Source of the DNA: JBCDKH01 sp964388485
Lineage (GTDB): Bacteria > Planctomycetota > Phycisphaerae > Tepidisphaerales > Tepidisphaeraceae
Assembly (NCBI GenBank): GCA_964388485.1
Contig: CAYMAS010000082.1
Coordinates: forward strand, 1-8,784
Direction: 5' to 3'
Length of the DNA stretch: 8,784 nt
Part shown: positions 7,026 through 8,784 of the stretch, in pieces
How positions within the stretch are numbered: position 1 is the stretch's first letter
Layout: each line of letters begins with the position of its first letter
Notes under the pieces: model-generated
What the model was told of the DNA's origin: nothing
The model's input: the letters and a program-made list of their open reading frames with translations, nothing else
The model's database searches: none
Made by a program: the position numbers and the translations under genes

Positions 7026-7056
7026 TTGTCCGTATGGCAAAATCGAGGTCCATAAT
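7026..7056 (+). promoter_or_regulatory. Weak candidate promoter for cas4-cas1-cas2
   Basis: CATAAT (7051-7056) matches 5 of 6 positions of the -10 consensus. TTGTCC (7026-7031) is the best -35 candidate, 4 of 6, but the 19-bp spacing is long. It lies 74 bp before cas4. A separate promoter is plausible, because the 420-bp gap and the hairpin after cas3 make read-through less certain. Confidence 0.25.
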
Positions 7057-7119
7057 GTTCCCGTAAGCGCTAGTTGTTGGTGTCATCAAACCTGCGGGAC
7101 CGTAGATCGTAAACCCGGC

Positions 7120-7123
7120 GGAG
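7120..7123 (+). promoter_or_regulatory. Ribosome binding site of cas4
   Basis: GGAG lies 7 nt before ATG 7131, at good spacing. It supports translation of the shortened cas4 from the first of two adjacent ATG codons. Confidence 0.6.
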
Positions 7124-7130
7124 TCAACAG

Positions 7131-7391
7131 ATGATGCGTGACGAGGCCGACCTGCTGCCGATCAGTGCGCTCCAACACCTGCTCTTCTGCGAACGGCAGG
7201 CGGCGGAGCGGATGCACGAGCTCATGCGCGACGGGATCACGCCGGTCGTGGCGTTTCAGGCGAAGTGCCGGCGGTGCTCGATGCTGACCCTCTGCCAGCC
7301 GGCGTCGATCGGGCGGAAGAAGGGCCAACGGCGGAGCGCGGCGGCTTACGCGGATCGGCAACTCGCGGCGGCGTTCGAGGAGGCGGCGTGA
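7131..7391 (+). CDS. cas4: Internally deleted Cas4: Fe-S cysteines kept, nuclease core absent
   Basis: Cas4 normally has about 170-220 residues. It trims prespacer ends with Cas1-Cas2 and helps set PAM and orientation. This protein has 86. The N-terminal signature LPISALQHLLFCERQ (9-23) and the C-terminal KCRRCSMLTLCQP (45-57) are both clear. All four cluster cysteines remain: Cys20, Cys46, Cys49 and Cys55. Between them lie only 25 residues, whereas family members carry the RecB-like nuclease there: the conserved His, the catalytic Asp, the Glu-x-Lys motif and the Gln helix. The join is in frame, near residues 24-28. The 29-residue tail is basic, then Ala-rich. A good ribosome site and a 4-nt GTGA overlap with cas1 suggest it is still translated. 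It may be a minimal Fe-S protein or a fresh deletion. Confidence 0.85.
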   Translation: MMRDEADLLPISALQHLLFCERQAAERMHELMRDGITPVVAFQAKCRRCSMLTLCQPASIGRKKGQRRSAAAYADRQLAAAFEEAA

Positions 7392-8437
7392 AGCAGCACC
7401 TCAACACGCTCTTCGTGCAGACGCAGGGGACGTACCTCGCCAAGGACGGGCAGGCGGTCGCGGTGCGGGGCGAGGGGGACGACGGCGAGCGGAAGACGCT
7501 GTTGCGGGTGCCGGTGCACAACCTCGGCGGGATCGTCGCGTTCGGGCGGGTCGGCGTGAGTCCGGCGCTGATGCGGCTGTGCTGCGAGAGCGGCGTGGCG
7601 ATCAGCCTGCTCAGCGAGCACGGGCGATTGCAGGGGCGGATCGTCGGGTTCACGCCGGGGAACGTGCTGTTGCGGCGGGAGCAATACCGGCGGACGGACG
7701 ATGCCGCGGGTTGCGCGAAGATCGTGAAGCATGTGGTGTCCGGGAAGATCGCCAACAGCCGGGCGGTGCTGCTTCGGCATCTGCGGGACAACGCGGACGC
7801 GGCGGGTGGTAACGACGTACGCAAGGCGGCGGCGCGGTTGGCGGTCGTGGGGCGGGACGTGGCCGGCAAGACGCTCGACATCGACCGGCTTCGCGGGCTC
7901 GAAGGCGAGGCGTCGGCGGCATACTTCGGCGTGTTCGACCACCTCGTCGTGCAGCAGAAGGAGGCGTTCGGGTTCGCCGGGCGAAGCCGCAGGCCGCCGA
8001 CGGATCCGATCAACGCGTTGCTCTCGTTCCTCTACGCGATGCTGGCGAATGACGCGCGGTCGGCGTGCGAGGCGTGCGGGCTCGACCCGCAGGTCGGCTT
8101 CCTGCACCGCGATCGACCCGGGCGGCCGTCGCTGGCGCTGGACCTGATGGAGGAGCTTCGGCCGGTGCTGTGCGACCGGCTCGTGCTGTCGCTCGTCAAC
8201 CGCAAGCAGGTCGGGCCGAAGGATTTCGAGACGGCGACGACGGGCGGCGTGCGGCTAAAGGACAAGCCGCGGCGGGCGGTGCTGGCGGCGTATCAGAAGC
8301 GAAAGCAGGACACGCTCGTGCATCCGTACCTCGAGGAAAAGGTCAGCCTCGGCTTAGTCGTGCACTTGCAGGCGCGGCTGCTGTCGCGGCATCTGCGTGG
8401 CGATCTCGACGCGTATCCGCCGTTCATCTGGAAGTGA
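7388..8437 (+). CDS. cas1: Cas1 integrase (type I-C)
   Basis: Cas1 is the metal-dependent integrase that, with Cas2, inserts new spacers at the leader end of the array. At 349 residues the length is normal. The N-terminus KQHLNTLFVQTQGTYLAKDG and the stretch RVPVHNLGGIVAFGRVGVSP match I-C Cas1. The catalytic residues are present: Glu172 (LRGLEGEASAAYF), His240 (FLHRDRPGRPS) and Asp252 (LALDLMEELRP). The start is GTG 7388, giving a GTGA overlap with the cas4 stop. An earlier in-frame start at 7265 would lie deep in cas4 and add residues unlike the family. The gene is very GC-rich: two sampled 60-base stretches have 46 and 44 G+C, against 28-35 in samples from cas8c, cas7c and cas3. Confidence 0.96.
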   Translation: MKQHLNTLFVQTQGTYLAKDGQAVAVRGEGDDGERKTLLRVPVHNLGGIVAFGRVGVSPALMRLCCESGVAISLLSEHGRLQGRIVGFTPGNVLLRREQYRRTDDAAGCAKIVKHVVSGKIANSRAVLLRHLRDNADAAGGNDVRKAAARLAVVGRDVAGKTLDIDRLRGLEGEASAAYFGVFDHLVVQQKEAFGFAGRSRRPPTDPINALLSFLYAMLANDARSACEACGLDPQVGFLHRDRPGRPSLALDLMEELRPVLCDRLVLSLVNRKQVGPKDFETATTGGVRLKDKPRRAVLAAYQKRKQDTLVHPYLEEKVSLGLVVHLQARLLSRHLRGDLDAYPPFIWK

Positions 8438-8444
8438 GGTTGGG

Positions 8445-8744
8445 ATGCTGGTGCTCGTCTGCTATGACGTTTCTACAAAAGATGAAGGCGGGGCCAAGCG
8501 GCTGCGCCGGGTGGCGAGGTGTTGTCTCGACTTCGGCCAGCGGGTGCAGAACAGCGTCTTCGAGTGCGAGGTGCCGCCGGCGAAGTGGAGCGAGTTGCGG
8601 CATCGGCTGTTGAATGTATACGACGCCAAGACCGACAGCCTCAGGTTCTACTTTCTCGGCAGCGGCGAGAAGCGGAAGCGCCGCGTCGAGCACCATGGGC
8701 AGAAGCCGAGCCTGGATCTGACGGAAGATTCGCTGATCGTTTAG
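8445..8744 (+). CDS. cas2: Cas2 adaptation protein
   Basis: This 99-residue protein has the usual Cas2 length and ferredoxin-like pattern. It has the first strand MLVLVCYDVST with the conserved Asp8, the helix RLRRVARCCLDFG, a second strand QNSVFECEV, the helix WSELRHRLL, and the strand SLRFYFLG. Cas2 dimers bridge two Cas1 dimers in the spacer-integration complex. ATG 8445 lies 7 nt after the cas1 stop and just behind GAGG (8436-8439). An in-frame start at 8397 would lie inside cas1 and add residues before the first strand, so it was not used. The C-terminus (PSLDLTEDSLIV) is typical. This is the last complete gene in the window. Confidence 0.95.
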   Translation: MLVLVCYDVSTKDEGGAKRLRRVARCCLDFGQRVQNSVFECEVPPAKWSELRHRLLNVYDAKTDSLRFYFLGSGEKRKRRVEHHGQKPSLDLTEDSLIV

Positions 8745-8759
8745 CTGCCGATGTGGCAG
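8745..8759 (+). other. Short hairpin right after cas2
   Basis: CTGCC (8745-8749) and GGCAG (8755-8759) can form a 5-bp stem with a 5-nt loop directly after the cas2 stop. It is too short and has no T-run, so a terminator is unproven. The remaining bases to 8784 show no repeat copy; the array leader, if present, would begin here or beyond. Confidence 0.2.
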
Positions 8760-8784
8760 GCGGCGGAACATGGAAAGCGGCTTT

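Noticed and set aside
6847..7089. - strand frame of 80 residues between cas3 and cas4
   Set aside because: It has no recognisable motif or ribosome site, and it overlaps the + strand stretch that looks more like an integrase remnant.
7265..7387. Extended N-terminus of cas1 from 7265
   Set aside because: The added residues come from the other frame of cas4. GTG 7388 gives the family N-terminus and a standard GTGA overlap.
7237..8107. Two - strand frames of about 250 residues opposite cas1
   Set aside because: They are GC-driven shadows of cas1, rich in Arg, Pro and Ser, with no family signature.
8745..8784. Start of a CRISPR array after cas2
   Set aside because: No copy of the repeat or of its ATTGAAA handle is present in these 40 bases; any array must begin outside the window.

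Overview
The window holds a nearly complete type I-C CRISPR-Cas locus on the + strand of a GC-rich bacterium. The taxon cannot be fixed from the sequence. A planctomycete or another high-GC environmental bacterium is possible, but that is a guess from base composition only. Gene order is cas5c (673-1380), cas8c (1370-3517), cas7c/csd2 (3524-4438), cas3 (4411-6711), an intergenic gap of about 420 bp, cas4 (7131-7391), cas1 (7388-8437) and cas2 (8445-8744). No regular CRISPR array lies inside the window; it may follow cas2 beyond the right edge.

The interference half (cas5c-cas8c-cas7c-cas3) is tightly packed, with overlaps or gaps of a few bases. It is probably read from a TTGACA promoter placed so close to cas5c that its mRNA may be leaderless. 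Cas5c would process the pre-crRNA and cap the complex, Cas7c would form the backbone, Cas8c would recognise the PAM, and Cas3 (HD nuclease plus helicase) would destroy the target. cas3 sits after cas7 rather than at the front of the operon, which is the usual I-C place.

The adaptation half (cas4-cas1-cas2) is visibly richer in GC and has its own candidate promoter. Cas1 and Cas2 look intact. Cas4 is only 86 residues: it keeps the four cysteines of the Fe-S cluster but has lost in frame the whole RecB-type nuclease core.

The gap between the halves is the most unusual part. It contains one isolated type I-C CRISPR repeat on the - strand (6833-6802). About 30 nt further along that strand lies a second hairpin ending in the same ATTGAAA handle (6771-6732), which looks like a degenerate repeat. 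Together they resemble a one-spacer mini-array or a CreA-like crRNA mimic. A possible integrase remnant follows (6859-7008). Left of the operon (about 253-591, - strand) is a decayed coding stretch of unknown function; positions 1-252 show no convincing gene.
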